From assembly GCF_016907955.1 (NCBI RefSeq), contig NZ_JAFBCX010000020.1, positions 1 through 64,000 of the forward strand: a stretch of DNA of 64,000 nt, given 5' to 3'. Positions 36,855 to 45,882 of this stretch are shown here, piece after piece. A program made the translations under genes and the position numbers. The stretch comes from Lentzea nigeriaca. GTDB lineage: Bacteria; Actinomycetota; Actinomycetes; Mycobacteriales; Pseudonocardiaceae. A model generated the notes under the pieces. It made no database searches, had not been told where the DNA came from, and worked only from the letters and a program-made list of their open reading frames with translations. Each line of letters opens with the position of its first letter. Positions within the stretch are counted from its first letter, which is position 1.

Positions 36855-37865
36855 ATGACTCGAAGAGTCCGCCGCATTGCCGTCCGTGGCATCGCCCTCG
36901 CCACGCTGCTCGCCACCGTGGCGAGCTGTGGACTGCTCGGCGGCAAAGAGCAGACGCCCGCATCCGACCCGAACGGTCAGGTCGAGAAGTCCAAGATCAC
37001 CCTGGGCGTCCTTCCGATCCTCGACGTGGCGTCCGTTCACGTGGCCAAGCAGAAGGGCTACTTCGCCAAGGAAGGCCTCGAGGTCGAGCTCAAGGTGATC
37101 CAGGGTGGTGCTCAGGCGATCCCCGGCCTGATCAACAAAGAACTGGACATGACGTTCGGCAACTGGGTCTCGTTCTTCGCCGCCCAGTCGAAGGACGCGG
37201 CCAAGCAGGTCGACGGGATCAAGCTCATCGCCGATGGCTACCAGGCCAAACCCGACATGTTCCTGATCCTGGCCGGCAGTGACTCGACCATCAAGAGTCC
37301 CAAGGACCTGGCGGGCAAGACCATCGCGATCAACACGTTCAAGAACATCGCCGAGCTGACCGCGAAGGCGACGCTGGAGGCGGCGAACGTCGACCCGAAG
37401 TCGGTCACGTTCAAGGAGATGCCGTTCCCGGACATGCAGGCCGCTGTCCAGAACAAGACCGTCGACGCGGCGTTCATGGTCGAGCCGTTCATCACGCGTG
37501 CCCAGCGTGCCGCGGGTCAGGTCAAGATCCTCGACGCCGCCTCCGGCCCGACCGACAACATCCCGATCGCGGGCTACGCGACCAGCGGTGAGTTCGCCAA
37601 GAACAACCCCAAGACTGTGGCCGCGTTCCAGCGCGCGATCGCCAAGGGCCAGGCCGACGCCGCCGACCGTCCCACGGTGGAGCCGCTGCTCGTCGAGTAC
37701 GCCAAGGTCGACAAGGAAACCGCAGCTCTCGTCCACTTCGGCGCCTTCCCGACCTCGCTCGACGCGACCAGGCTGCAGCGGGTCACGCAGCTGATGCAGC
37801 GCTACGGCCTGCTGGACAAGGAGCTCGACGTCAAGCCGATGCTCATCCAGCCCTCCGGTAGTTGA
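36855..37865 (+). CDS. Solute-binding lipoprotein, NMT1/nitrate-sulfonate type
   Basis: A 336-residue extracytoplasmic binding protein. The twin-arginine-like start (MTRRVRRIAVRG), hydrophobic helix and lipobox VASC with Cys25 mark a lipoprotein. The body starts ITLGVLPILDVASVHVAKQK, with GYFAKEGLEVEL and the NMT1-like fold. It fits the orphan permease/ATPase set at 31612-33900, which lacks a binding protein. Its place divergent from pobA suggests an aromatic acid or related ligand, but this is inference. ATG at 36855 follows AGGAGAG. Confidence 0.88.
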   Translation: MTRRVRRIAVRGIALATLLATVASCGLLGGKEQTPASDPNGQVEKSKITLGVLPILDVASVHVAKQKGYFAKEGLEVELKVIQGGAQAIPGLINKELDMTFGNWVSFFAAQSKDAAKQVDGIKLIADGYQAKPDMFLILAGSDSTIKSPKDLAGKTIAINTFKNIAELTAKATLEAANVDPKSVTFKEMPFPDMQAAVQNKTVDAAFMVEPFITRAQRAAGQVKILDAASGPTDNIPIAGYATSGEFAKNNPKTVAAFQRAIAKGQADAADRPTVEPLLVEYAKVDKETAALVHFGAFPTSLDATRLQRVTQLMQRYGLLDKELDVKPMLIQPSGS

Positions 37866-37871
37866 CGAACA

Positions 37872-37914
37872 GCGCGGGTGGCTGTGATCGTGCCGTGATC
37901 ATGGCCGCCCGCGC
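37872..37914 (+). terminator. Terminator hairpin after the binding-protein gene
   Basis: GCGCGGGTGGC (37872-37882) pairs with GCCGCCCGCGC (37904-37914) with one G-T pair. GTGATC and GATCA give an inner pairing. CTGTTGTTTCC follows, a weak T tract. It lies seven bases after the stop. Confidence 0.75.
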
Positions 37915-38085
37915 CTGTTGTTTCCGCCGTATGAATTATCGGTTTGAGGCCGTTTAGCCGTCTTACTGTCAGTTGTTGATTCGGGAATCAGTTTTTTGTC
38001 GTCCGAACGGCGGTATGAGAGCCGTGTGTTTTACACCAAGATCCACCAGGTTTGCAGCTATTAAACGGGGCGGGGAGTGTTGACG

Positions 38086-40857
38086 GTGCGCGGTCGTGAG
38101 GACCAGCGAGGCATCGACCGGTTCCGCCTACGCAACTGGCGGTTGCGGAGCAAGCTCGCGGTGGTGTTGTTGGTTCCGGCCCTGAGCACCGCGACTCTCG
38201 CGGGCCTGCGCCTGAACACCCAGCTCGACTCTGTGGAGCTGTTCGGCACCGTCCAGCGCGAACTCGCCGTGAGCCACCAGGCGGCGAAGGTGGAGAACGC
38301 GCTCCAGGTCGAGCGCGACTGGGCAGTGCAGTGTGTCGCCGCCGGCAGGCAGAACGCGTGCCCCGAGCACGCGGCCCGCACCGGCCTCACCGACACGCAA
38401 CTGGGCAAGTACCGGGACTCAGGCGCGACGACGACCGCGTTGAGCGCGCCGCTGCAGGAAGCTTTCGGCAAGTCGCTGCAGTCGCTGGACGGCCTGGCGA
38501 GCTTGCGCAACACGATCCTGACGACGAAGTACCCGGACATGGCCGTGATCGGGGCCTACAACCAGATCATCGCCTCGCTCGGCCAGGTGCACCGCGCCGC
38601 GATCTCGAGCCTGAGCGAACCGCAGATCGTTCCGCTGGTCGCCGCCGCGCAGGCGCTCTACCAGGCACAGGAACAGCTCAGCCAGCAGAACTCGATCCTG
38701 ACGGCCACCGCGCTGCGCAAGGCTTTCGCGCCCGGTGCCGCGGACGAGCTGCGGGCGGCGCAGTCCCGGTTGGACGCGGCGCTCAACGAGTTCAACGACG
38801 TCGCCTCCACGGCGAACCGGCAGAAGTTCCAGGACAAGGTGTCCGGTTCCGCGGTCGACGGCCGCAACCGGCTCGTGAAGCTCGCGCTCGCGCAGGACGC
38901 CGAGAGCAAGCCGGTGTCCATCACCGACGCCGAGGTCCTCAAGATCGGTGAGGACACCGCGAACCTGGTGCACGAACTGGCCGGTGACCTGGAAGGTCAG
39001 GCCGACACCACGACGACCCAGCTGGCGGCCCGGGCGCGCACGGACGCGTGGCGTGACGCCGCGTTGGTCGCCGCGTCGCTGATCGTGGCGTTCGGTCTGA
39101 TGGCGGTAGTCGCGCAGTCGATGCTGCGGCCGCTGCGCATCCTGCGCCGCAGCGCCCTCGACGTCGCCCGCAACCAGCTGCCCGAAGCCATTCGCCGCAT
39201 CCGTTCGCACCGCGACCCCGAGCGCGCCGCGGAAGAGGCGATCGTTCCCGTGCCGCTCAACACGACCGAGGAGGTCGGCCAGGTCGCGCGGGCGTTCGAC
39301 CTGGTGCAGCGCGAAGCCGTTCGCCTCGCCGTCGAGCAGGTGGCCCTGCGCGCGAACGTCAACGACATGTTCATCAACCTGTCGCGGCGCTCGCAGGCGT
39401 TGGTGGAACGCCAGATCAGCGTGATCGACCGGCTCGAGCAGGACGAGCAGGACCCCGACCACCTGGCGTCGCTGTTCGAGCTCGACCACCTCGCGACGCA
39501 GATGCGCCGCAACAGCGAGAACCTGCTCGTCCTCTCCGGCACGACGGTCAACCGCCGCGTCACCCGTCCCGTCGCGATCGCCGAGGTGCTCGGCGCCGCG
39601 GTGTCCGAGGTCGAGAAGTACGCGCGCGTCCAGATCGCGCCGACGCCGGACATGATGGTGCAGGGCCGCGTGGTCAACGACCTCGCGCACCTCATCGCCG
39701 AGCTGCTCGACAACGCGACGGCGTTCTCCAAGCCCACCACCAAGGTCACCGTGCGCACGATCGAGACCCGCAAGGGCGAGGTAGCGATCCGCATCCACGA
39801 CCGCGGTGTCGGCATGCAGGAGGACGACGTCACCGAGGCCAACGCGAAGCTCGCGGAGCCGCCGGAGGTCGACGTCTCCGTCGCCCGCGAGATGGGCCTG
39901 TACGTGGTCGGCCAGCTCGCCAAGCGCCACGAGATCCGCGTGACGCTCGCGAACAACGACGACATCGAGGGCGGTGTCACCGCCCAGGTGATCCTGCCGG
40001 TCTCGTTGCTGCACAAGGGAGCGCCGCCCGCGCTGCCGCTGCCGCCCGCCGTCACGCCCGCCGAGGCGACGGGCGAGGGTCTCGCCGGCGTGCCGAAGTG
40101 GACGCCGGAGTACCCGGTCGTGCTGCGCTCCGACGCCGCCGACGAGCCCTCCGGCCGGCACCGGATCGAGCAGACGTCGGCCGACGGCCTGTTCACCGCG
40201 CGCATCGAGGCGAGCGAAGAGTCCGCTGAGGACGGTTACTCCTACGAGCCGCCGATCGAACGGCCCGCCGAACCCGCACGACCCGCCGACCCGGCGACCG
40301 AGATCTTCCCCGCCATCTCCGACGACGTCGAGGAGATCTCCGCCGACAGCCTGTCGCGGTGGTTCCAGACTCCGGCGGCCGCGCCGCAGCGGCCGGCGGT
40401 TGATTCCACAAAGGACGTTCCGGCAGCGGAGCCGGACACCGAGTCCGAACCTTCCACGGTGAACGGCCTGCCCAAGCGGCAGCGTTCGTCCGAACCTTCG
40501 AAGTCCGAGGCACCAACGGCGGTGCCGCGCGCGGTCGCCGACTTCGCCGAGTCCGAGTGGGGATCGGCCGACGAGGGCTGGCGTGCCGCTGGGGCGCTGG
40601 AGAGCAGTGCGCCCGCACAGACGACGGAGAACGGCCTGCCCAAGCGCGTCCCGAAGGCGCGTCTGGTACCGGGCTCCACTCCCAAACCGTCGTCACCCGT
40701 TCCCCAGCTGGCAGCCGCGGGGACTCCTGGCCGTTCCGCGGAACGGCTCCGGCAGCGGTTCGCCACGTACCAGAAGGGTGTCCAGCTCGGCCGTGAGTCG
40801 CTCTTCGACTCGGCCGTCGGCGGCATCCCCGTGATCGCAGAAAGGGAACACCAGTGA
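38086..40857 (+). CDS. Conservon-type sensor histidine kinase (CvnA-like) with NIT domain
   Basis: A membrane sensor of about 923 residues. A membrane helix near residue 22-40 is followed by an outer nitrate/nitrite-sensing-like helical domain (about 45-300). A second helix lies near 325-345, then HAMP, then a dimerisation segment with the typical [20 protein letters not shown]. The ATPase domain starts with [21 protein letters not shown] disordered tail of about 280 residues is Pro/Ser/Glu-rich. GTG at 38086 fits GGGGAG eight bases upstream; GTG at 38077 or TTG at 38080 are alternatives. In Streptomyces such kinases head conservons that relay signals to a GTPase. It overlaps the roadblock gene by four bases. 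Confidence 0.9.
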   Translation: MRGREDQRGIDRFRLRNWRLRSKLAVVLLVPALSTATLAGLRLNTQLDSVELFGTVQRELAVSHQAAKVENALQVERDWAVQCVAAGRQNACPEHAARTGLTDTQLGKYRDSGATTTALSAPLQEAFGKSLQSLDGLASLRNTILTTKYPDMAVIGAYNQIIASLGQVHRAAISSLSEPQIVPLVAAAQALYQAQEQLSQQNSILTATALRKAFAPGAADELRAAQSRLDAALNEFNDVASTANRQKFQDKVSGSAVDGRNRLVKLALAQDAESKPVSITDAEVLKIGEDTANLVHELAGDLEGQADTTTTQLAARARTDAWRDAALVAASLIVAFGLMAVVAQSMLRPLRILRRSALDVARNQLPEAIRRIRSHRDPERAAEEAIVPVPLNTTEEVGQVARAFDLVQREAVRLAVEQVALRANVNDMFINLSRRSQALVERQISVIDRLEQDEQDPDHLASLFELDHLATQMRRNSENLLVLSGTTVNRRVTRPVAIAEVLGAAVSEVEKYARVQIAPTPDMMVQGRVVNDLAHLIAELLDNATAFSKPTTKVTVRTIETRKGEVAIRIHDRGVGMQEDDVTEANAKLAEPPEVDVSVAREMGLYVVGQLAKRHEIRVTLANNDDIEGGVTAQVILPVSLLHKGAPPALPLPPAVTPAEATGEGLAGVPKWTPEYPVVLRSDAADEPSGRHRIEQTSADGLFTARIEASEESAEDGYSYEPPIERPAEPARPADPATEIFPAISDDVEEISADSLSRWFQTPAAAPQRPAVDSTKDVPAAEPDTESEPSTVNGLPKRQRSSEPSKSEAPTAVPRAVADFAESEWGSADEGWRAAGALESSAPAQTTENGLPKRVPKARLVPGSTPKPSSPVPQLAAAGTPGRSAERLRQRFATYQKGVQLGRESLFDSAVGGIPVIAEREHQ

Positions 40858-41276
40858 CCACCGCGACTGAGGAACTGGACAACTTCAGCTGGCTGGTCGA
40901 GGACTTCGTCAGCAGGGTCGCCGGTGTCGCGCACGCGATCGTCGTCTCGGCGGACGGTCTGCTGCTCGCCTCGTCGGACCGCCTCCCGCACGACCGCGCC
41001 GAACAGCTCGCCGCTGTGTCTTCCGGCCTGGTTTCGCTGAACCTCGGCGCGGCGCGTTGCTTCGAGGCGGGGGAGGTGAAGCAGACTGTCGTCGAGATGG
41101 AACGGGGCTATCTTTTCCTGATGTCCATCAGCGACGGGTCCTGCCTCGCCGTGCTCGCCGCGCCCAACTGCGACATCGGGCTCATCGGTTACGCGATGAC
41201 CCGGCTGGTGGAGCGGGTCGGTCTCCAGCTGACGCCGGAGATCCGTGCCCAGCTGCACGTTTCCATGCGAGCCTGA
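40854..41276 (+). CDS. Roadblock/LC7 domain protein (CvnB-like)
   Basis: A 140-residue protein made of one roadblock/LC7 domain ([20 protein letters not shown], then [20 protein letters not shown]). It is the second member of a conservon and likely acts with the GTPase encoded next. GTG at 40854 overlaps the kinase stop. The usual third member, a DUF742 protein, should follow but is absent: only 17 bases separate this stop from the GTPase ATG. Confidence 0.92.
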   Translation: MTTATEELDNFSWLVEDFVSRVAGVAHAIVVSADGLLLASSDRLPHDRAEQLAAVSSGLVSLNLGAARCFEAGEVKQTVVEMERGYLFLMSISDGSCLAVLAAPNCDIGLIGYAMTRLVERVGLQLTPEIRAQLHVSMRA

Positions 41277-41293
41277 GTAGAGAGAAGTTCCCC

Positions 41294-41890
41294 ATGAGCA
41301 GAGGTGCTCCGGGCCGTCCGGGGTCACCTGGGGTCGACCTGAACGCGACGTCGGCGAAGATCGTCGTCGCGGGCGGGTTCGGCGTCGGTAAAACGACGTT
41401 CGTCGGTTCGGTCTCCGAGATCACCCCGCTGACCACCGAGGCCGTCATGACCCAGGCGTCGGTCGGCGTGGACGATCTGTCCGCGGTGCCGGACAAGGTC
41501 ACCACCACGGTGGCCATGGACTTCGGCCGGCTGCACCTGGACAAGGACCTGATCCTGTACCTGTTCGGCACGCCCGGCCAGCACCGGTTCTGGTTCATGT
41601 GGGACGACCTGGTCCGCGGTGCCATCGGTGCCGTGGTGCTCGTCGACACGCGCCGGATCGACGAAGCCTTCGCGCCCATCGACTTCTTCGAGGACCGCGA
41701 CCTGCCGTACGTGATCGCGGTGAACTGCTTCGACGGCCTGATGCACCACCGGGCCGAGGAGGTGCGGGACGCGCTGACGATCCCGTCCTCGGTGCCGATC
41801 ATCCCGTGTGACGCGCGGAACCGGCAGTCGACGAAGCAGATCCTCATCGCGTTGGTGGAGCACGCGCTGCGCGCGCCTTCGTTTGCCTGA
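41294..41890 (+). CDS. Conservon GTP-binding protein (CvnD-like)
   Basis: A 198-residue small GTPase. G1 is AGGFGVGKTTF near residues 25-35, the switch region is TTEAVMTQASVGVDD, G3 is LFGTPGQHRFWFMWDD, the G4-like motif is NCFD near residue 143, and IPCDARNRQSTKQIL follows. In Streptomyces these proteins are switch components downstream of the kinase. ATG at 41294 follows AGAGAAG. A strong terminator follows, closing the three-gene operon. Confidence 0.92.
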   Translation: MSRGAPGRPGSPGVDLNATSAKIVVAGGFGVGKTTFVGSVSEITPLTTEAVMTQASVGVDDLSAVPDKVTTTVAMDFGRLHLDKDLILYLFGTPGQHRFWFMWDDLVRGAIGAVVLVDTRRIDEAFAPIDFFEDRDLPYVIAVNCFDGLMHHRAEEVRDALTIPSSVPIIPCDARNRQSTKQILIALVEHALRAPSFA

Positions 41891-41903
41891 ACCGCCCTGT
41901 CTC

Positions 41904-41943
41904 GTTGACGCCCTCTGGACCATCAGATCCAGAGGGCGTCAAC
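41904..41943 (+). terminator. Terminator after the conservon operon
   Basis: A 16-bp perfect stem, GTTGACGCCCTCTGGA (41904-41919) with its complement at 41928-41943, has an eight-base loop and lies 13 bases after the GTPase stop. AGTTATG follows rather than a T run. Confidence 0.88.
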
Positions 41944-42035
41944 AGTTATGCCCCTCTTCCGGCGGCGGTCTGTTCGTGGTGGCAGAGAAGGAAACCGCTG
42001 CACGGAGGGCGAGTCTCCTACGAAGGCTCTGGACC

Positions 42036-42061
42036 GTGTCAGTGCTGATTGACACTTGACT
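42036..42061 (+). promoter_or_regulatory. Operator-like dyad before the snapalysin gene
   Basis: GTGTCA (42036-42041) and TGACAC (42050-42055) form a dyad with an eight-base spacer, next to TTGACT (42056-42061), a possible -35 box. It lies about 70-95 bases before the protease start. Streptomyces snapalysin genes are controlled by a divergent LysR regulator; none is adjacent here. Confidence 0.45.
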
Positions 42062-42129
42062 CTTCTTGTGTGCCAAGGCTCCAGCGATACAGTCGAGGTG
42101 CAATCACCCTGCATTGCGAGGAGATTCCT

Positions 42130-42648
42130 GTGTCCCTGCGCAAGACAATCGCTGTGCTGGCTGCGGCGGCCGCCCTGTCGACCGGCCTCACCGGCACCGC
42201 ACACGCTGCTCGCACCCTGCTGTACAACTCGTCGGGTGCGGCTCAGTACGACAAGGAGATCGAGGCCGCCGCGGCGGTGTGGAACTCCAGCGTGAAGAAC
42301 GTCCAGATGAGGAAAGCCCGCTCCGGTGAGCGCGCGAACTTCACCATCGTCGCGGACCCCGGCTGGCCGCGCGCCCAGCCGACCACCCTCGGCAACGGCA
42401 AGGTCTGGATGGGCAAGCAGGCCATCGACGAGGGCTACAACATCACCCGGATCGCGGCCCACGAGATCGGTCACATCCTGGGCCTGCCGGACATCAAGCC
42501 CGGCCCGTGCTCCAGCCTGATGTCGGGTTCAACGGGTGGTGTCACGTGCACGAACCCCAACCCGAACGCGGCGGAGAAGTCCCGCGTGGAGAGGAACTTC
42601 GCCGGCACCGCCAAGGCTGACCTCACCACGGTCGAGGACGCTGCCTGA
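42130..42648 (+). CDS. Snapalysin-family zinc metalloprotease (M7)
   Basis: A 172-residue secreted protease. The signal peptide is SLRKTIAVLAAAAALSTGLT, with cleavage likely after TAHA near residue 30. The zinc site is the extended motif HEIGHILGLPD near residues 113-123, with two His and the Asp as ligands, and a Met-turn LMSG follows. Cysteines in GPCSS and GVTC could pair. GTG at 42130 is chosen because GAGGAG lies six bases upstream; the frame extends to 42049 but would bury the signal peptide. It probably digests extracellular protein for nutrients or development. Confidence 0.92.
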   Translation: MSLRKTIAVLAAAAALSTGLTGTAHAARTLLYNSSGAAQYDKEIEAAAAVWNSSVKNVQMRKARSGERANFTIVADPGWPRAQPTTLGNGKVWMGKQAIDEGYNITRIAAHEIGHILGLPDIKPGPCSSLMSGSTGGVTCTNPNPNAAEKSRVERNFAGTAKADLTTVEDAA

Positions 42649-42655
42649 CATGCGC

Positions 42656-42699
42656 TCGTGAGTGGTTTCCGTTGCCACAGCGGCGGAAACCACTCACGA
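42656..42699. terminator. Bidirectional terminator between snapalysin and GGDEF genes
   Basis: A 16-bp perfect stem (arm TCGTGAGTGGTTTCCG at 42656-42671, complement at 42684-42699) has a 12-base loop. It lies between convergent genes and overlaps the last codons of the minus-strand GGDEF gene. Confidence 0.85.
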
Positions 42700-44523
42700 C
42701 ACCACCAGGTCCACGCCGAGCGCCTTGAGCTCGTCCGGGTCGCCAGGCCCGCCGATCACGTGCACGCCCGCCGATCGCAGCAGCGGCACCATCAGCGCCA
42801 TTCCCTGGCGCGCCAGCCGTTCCGAGGGCGGTTGTGCCAGCCGGACACCCCACACCGGGCTTCGATCCACAGTGGACAGACCGGCGAAACCTCCGCCGAA
42901 CTCGTGCAGCAACACGTGAACGCCCATGTCGTGCAACACGTCGAGGTTCTCCTCGGCGTCGGGCATCGAGCGCACGTCCAGCGCCAGGAACAACGACGAG
43001 GCAGGGAAAGCGCAGGCCCGCAGGTTCGCCCGCACGTGCGCCGCCAGGTCCGGATCACGTGACTGGTCGCGGGACAACCGGATCAGCACCGGCTCACCGC
43101 GGGAACAAGCGTCGTGCAACATCATCTGGCCGACGCGCGAGGTCAATCCGAGAGCGTCGGCGTAGGCGACGACCTCTTCGTGCCGCGAAACACCCCACCG
43201 CAATGAGGCCTCGACGAAGGCCAGGGATCCCGAAACCCACGACACCGGCGCGTACTCCACGGAGATCTCGCCGTTCTCGAAGGCACCGGGCATTGCCGCG
43301 ATCCGCGCGAACCTCGCTCGGTCGGCCAAGTCGGCCTCGTGGTCGTAGATCGCCCACTGTCTCTTGCCGCCGGTTTCCGCGCGCCGCAACGTCGAATGCG
43401 CCCGGCGCAGCACCGTCGTCGGATCGATGCCGGGACCCTCCGCGTGCACGAACCCGATCGACGTCGACACCGCGACGCCCGCACCCTCCAGGTAGACCGG
43501 CTCGGACAGCTCCTCGTCGATCAACGTGGCCAGCGCTGCCACGTCAGGGGAACCGTGGATCAGCACGACGAACTCGTCGCCACCGACCCGTGCCACGACG
43601 GCGTGCGGCAGCGCCACGCGCAACCGCCGGGCGACCTCCACGAGCACCGCGTCACCCGCGGCGTAACCGAGGCCGTCGTTGACGATCGTCAGGCTGTCGA
43701 CGTCCAGGTACGCCAACGTGTACGGCTCGCCGGACGTCAGCGCCGACTCAAGCTTGTCCGTGAACCACGCGCGGTTCGGCAGGCCGGTCAGCAGATCCGT
43801 CAACGACTGGTGCCGCAACCACTCCTGCAGCATCCGCTGTTCGGTGACGTCCTCGATCAGCGCGACGTGGAACTTCGGCAGCCCGTCGGACCCGCGCAGC
43901 ACGGAGAGCACGACGTTGGCCCACACCGTGTCGCCGTTGTTGCGCGTCAGCTGCCACTCGCGCCGGTCAGTGTCCACAGAGGACGAGATCATCCGGTCGC
44001 AGACCGCGGCCAGCGCCAGCGCGTCGGACTCGGCGAACAGCTCCTTGGGCATCTCCTCGTGGCCCAGCATCGCAGCCAGGGCCTCGTTCGCCTCCACCAC
44101 GCTGCCGTGCAGGTCGAAGATCGCGATGCCCACCGCCGTCGAAGCGAAGACCTGGGCGAAGCGGGCCTCGCTGTCGTGCAGGTCGCGCTGCGCGTCCTCC
44201 ACAGCTTTCAGCAGCGAGTTCTTGACCTTCTCCTGCTCGGCGAACAGTTGGTCGCGCGTCGCCCGCACGTACCCGGACGCCAGCGCGCCCAGCACGTCCG
44301 GGGAGAACTCCGGCGCCAGCACCTCGAGCGTGCGGCGCAACGAGTCGGGGCCGGTGAAACGCTTGCGCACCAGCCACGCGCCGACCGCCGGGACATCGTG
44401 CCCAGCACGCAACCGGGCGACATGTTCCTCGAGGTGCTGCGTCAGCTTTCGCCGTGACATCGGCGAGTACGCGCTCTCGATGAGAACAGCCGCCCAGCGC
44501 TGTGCGAGGGGCGAAGGAGGCAT
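42694..44523 (-). CDS. PAS-GGDEF-EAL protein with degenerate EAL motif
   Basis: A 609-residue cytosolic cyclic-di-GMP protein. A helical N-terminal domain (about 1-110) precedes a PAS domain (about 125-235, starting ARFAQVFASTAVGIAIFD). The GGDEF domain follows (LTDLLTGLPNRAWFTDKLE; VARVGGDEFVVL near 308-319), so diguanylate cyclase activity is likely. No RxxD inhibitory site precedes it. The C-terminal EAL-like domain reads FVEASLRW where EALLRW is expected and ends early, so phosphodiesterase activity is doubtful. ATG at 44523 overlaps the upstream stop by one base. Confidence 0.88.
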   Translation of the reverse strand: MPPSPLAQRWAAVLIESAYSPMSRRKLTQHLEEHVARLRAGHDVPAVGAWLVRKRFTGPDSLRRTLEVLAPEFSPDVLGALASGYVRATRDQLFAEQEKVKNSLLKAVEDAQRDLHDSEARFAQVFASTAVGIAIFDLHGSVVEANEALAAMLGHEEMPKELFAESDALALAAVCDRMISSSVDTDRREWQLTRNNGDTVWANVVLSVLRGSDGLPKFHVALIEDVTEQRMLQEWLRHQSLTDLLTGLPNRAWFTDKLESALTSGEPYTLAYLDVDSLTIVNDGLGYAAGDAVLVEVARRLRVALPHAVVARVGGDEFVVLIHGSPDVAALATLIDEELSEPVYLEGAGVAVSTSIGFVHAEGPGIDPTTVLRRAHSTLRRAETGGKRQWAIYDHEADLADRARFARIAAMPGAFENGEISVEYAPVSWVSGSLAFVEASLRWGVSRHEEVVAYADALGLTSRVGQMMLHDACSRGEPVLIRLSRDQSRDPDLAAHVRANLRACAFPASSLFLALDVRSMPDAEENLDVLHDMGVHVLLHEFGGGFAGLSTVDRSPVWGVRLAQPPSERLARQGMALMVPLLRSAGVHVIGGPGDPDELKALGVDLVVS

Positions 44524-45323
44524 CAGGGTTTGCGACCCACCGCGGCGTAGAGGTTGGCCTTCGACGGGTCGGCGCCGACGTCCTCCGGCGTCTCCGGCCG
44601 CCACTCCGGCGTGAAGACGATGCCGGGTTCGACGATCTCCAGTCCTGACAACATGTCCGCCACCTGCGCCTTGGTGCGCGGGGTGATCGGCTCGGCCGTG
44701 CGATCGAAGATCTCCTTACCTGCCGCCATAGCCGCCGGCATGCTGTCCGCGGTGAAGTGCGACAGCGCCAGGTACGAACCGGACGAGAGCGCCTCCGCGT
44801 ACCGGGACAACACGCCCCACGGGTCGTCGGCGTCCGGGATGAACTGCAGGACACCCACGACCAGCAGCCCGACCGGCTGTGAGAAGTCCAGGTGCTCGCG
44901 CGCCTGGGCCACGACCTTCTCCGGCTCGCGCAGGTCCGCGAGCACCGCCGTCACGTTCGGCTCGTCGGCCAGCATCAGCTCGGCGTGGGTGATGGCGACC
45001 GGTTCGAAGTCGACGTAGACGACCTTCGCGTCGGAGGCGACCTCGTGCGCCACCTCGTGCACGTTGCCCACGGTCGGGATGCCGGAGCCGAGGTCCAGGA
45101 ACTGCCGGACGCCGAGGCCCGCGAGTTCCAGTACGACGCGGCGCAGGTACGCGCGGTTGCGGCGTGCCATGTCGCGGACCGGCAGCACCCTGATCAGAGC
45201 CTCTGCGGTCTCGCGGTCCGCTTCGAAGTTGTGCCCGCCGCCGAGGAGGTAGTCGTAGATCCGGGCAGAACTCGGAACGTCGACGTTGACACCTTCCGGA
45301 ACCCAGCTGACTCGATCGACCAC
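44523..45323 (-). CDS. DUF574-type SAM-dependent methyltransferase
   Basis: A 266-residue protein of the actinobacterial S-adenosylmethionine-dependent family (Methyltransf_19/DUF574). Signatures are PSSARIYDYLLGGGHNFEAD near residues 16-36, RRNRAYLRRVV, and the SAM loop FLDLGSGIPTVGNVHEVA. VVYVDFEPVAITHAE follows. The family is greatly expanded in Streptomyces and relatives; substrates are unknown. GTG at 45323 is chosen because GAGAGG sits eight bases upstream, whereas GTG at 45332 abuts it. It is transcribed together with the GGDEF gene. Confidence 0.9.
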   Translation of the reverse strand: MVDRVSWVPEGVNVDVPSSARIYDYLLGGGHNFEADRETAEALIRVLPVRDMARRNRAYLRRVVLELAGLGVRQFLDLGSGIPTVGNVHEVAHEVASDAKVVYVDFEPVAITHAELMLADEPNVTAVLADLREPEKVVAQAREHLDFSQPVGLLVVGVLQFIPDADDPWGVLSRYAEALSSGSYLALSHFTADSMPAAMAAGKEIFDRTAEPITPRTKAQVADMLSGLEIVEPGIVFTPEWRPETPEDVGADPSKANLYAAVGRKP

Positions 45324-45423
45324 AGCACACACCTCTCGCGATGATGCGGATCTGAGCGTCGATAACCCTACTGGCCGTAGATGTAGGCCGAACGAATGAA
45401 TTCCACCGTCACTCGAATGGTGA

Positions 45424-45882
45424 CTAGAGGATGAACCAATCGGTGCAACCGTTCACGAAACGGAACTTCACCGGTCCGTGAGGTGCCGCTCCCATCACGA
45501 ACATCCCCAGTTCGTCCACGGGCGACGTTTCGTGGTCGCCCGACGGTGTCACGAGCGTGACCGATCCGGCCGCGGGCATCAGCTGGCCGGTGATCCCCGC
45601 CGCCGACACCTCGACCTGCAACGACACGCCCTCAGCGTCGAAGATCAGCTGCCGCGCCGTCGCCGTGGACCTCGCGCGGGCGAACAGCGTGTCGTCCAGC
45701 ACGGAGTCGTACGACGTGATCGCGAGCAGCTCCTCGTCGATGTTCCGCCAGGTGAACGCGGCCTTCGCGGCCTCGACGAACTCCGGCGGAACCTCCCCAG
45801 GAGGAATGTCTCCAGGAGGTGTGCTCAACGCGTCGCGCAGGGCGTCCAGCAGTACTTCGTCACTGTCCCAGTCGTGCCGCAC
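45424..45882 (-). CDS. Candidate anti-sigma factor, 152 residues
   Basis: A small soluble protein encoded just after the ECF sigma gene, overlapping it by 23 bases. The N-terminal part is helical (DEVLLDALRDALSTPP; AFTWRNIDEELLAITSYDS). The C-terminal part reads as a beta-sandwich (LQVEVSAAGITGQLMPAAGS, then DELGMFVMGAAPHGPVKFRF). Proteins of this design commonly sit beside sigma genes in actinobacteria. No membrane helix or zinc-binding HxxxCxxC motif is present, so it would be an atypical, cytosolic anti-sigma factor. GTG at 45882 fits GAGGAGG eight bases upstream. The role is inferred from context. Confidence 0.75.
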   Translation of the reverse strand: MRHDWDSDEVLLDALRDALSTPPGDIPPGEVPPEFVEAAKAAFTWRNIDEELLAITSYDSVLDDTLFARARSTATARQLIFDAEGVSLQVEVSAAGITGQLMPAAGSVTLVTPSGDHETSPVDELGMFVMGAAPHGPVKFRFVNGCTDWFIL

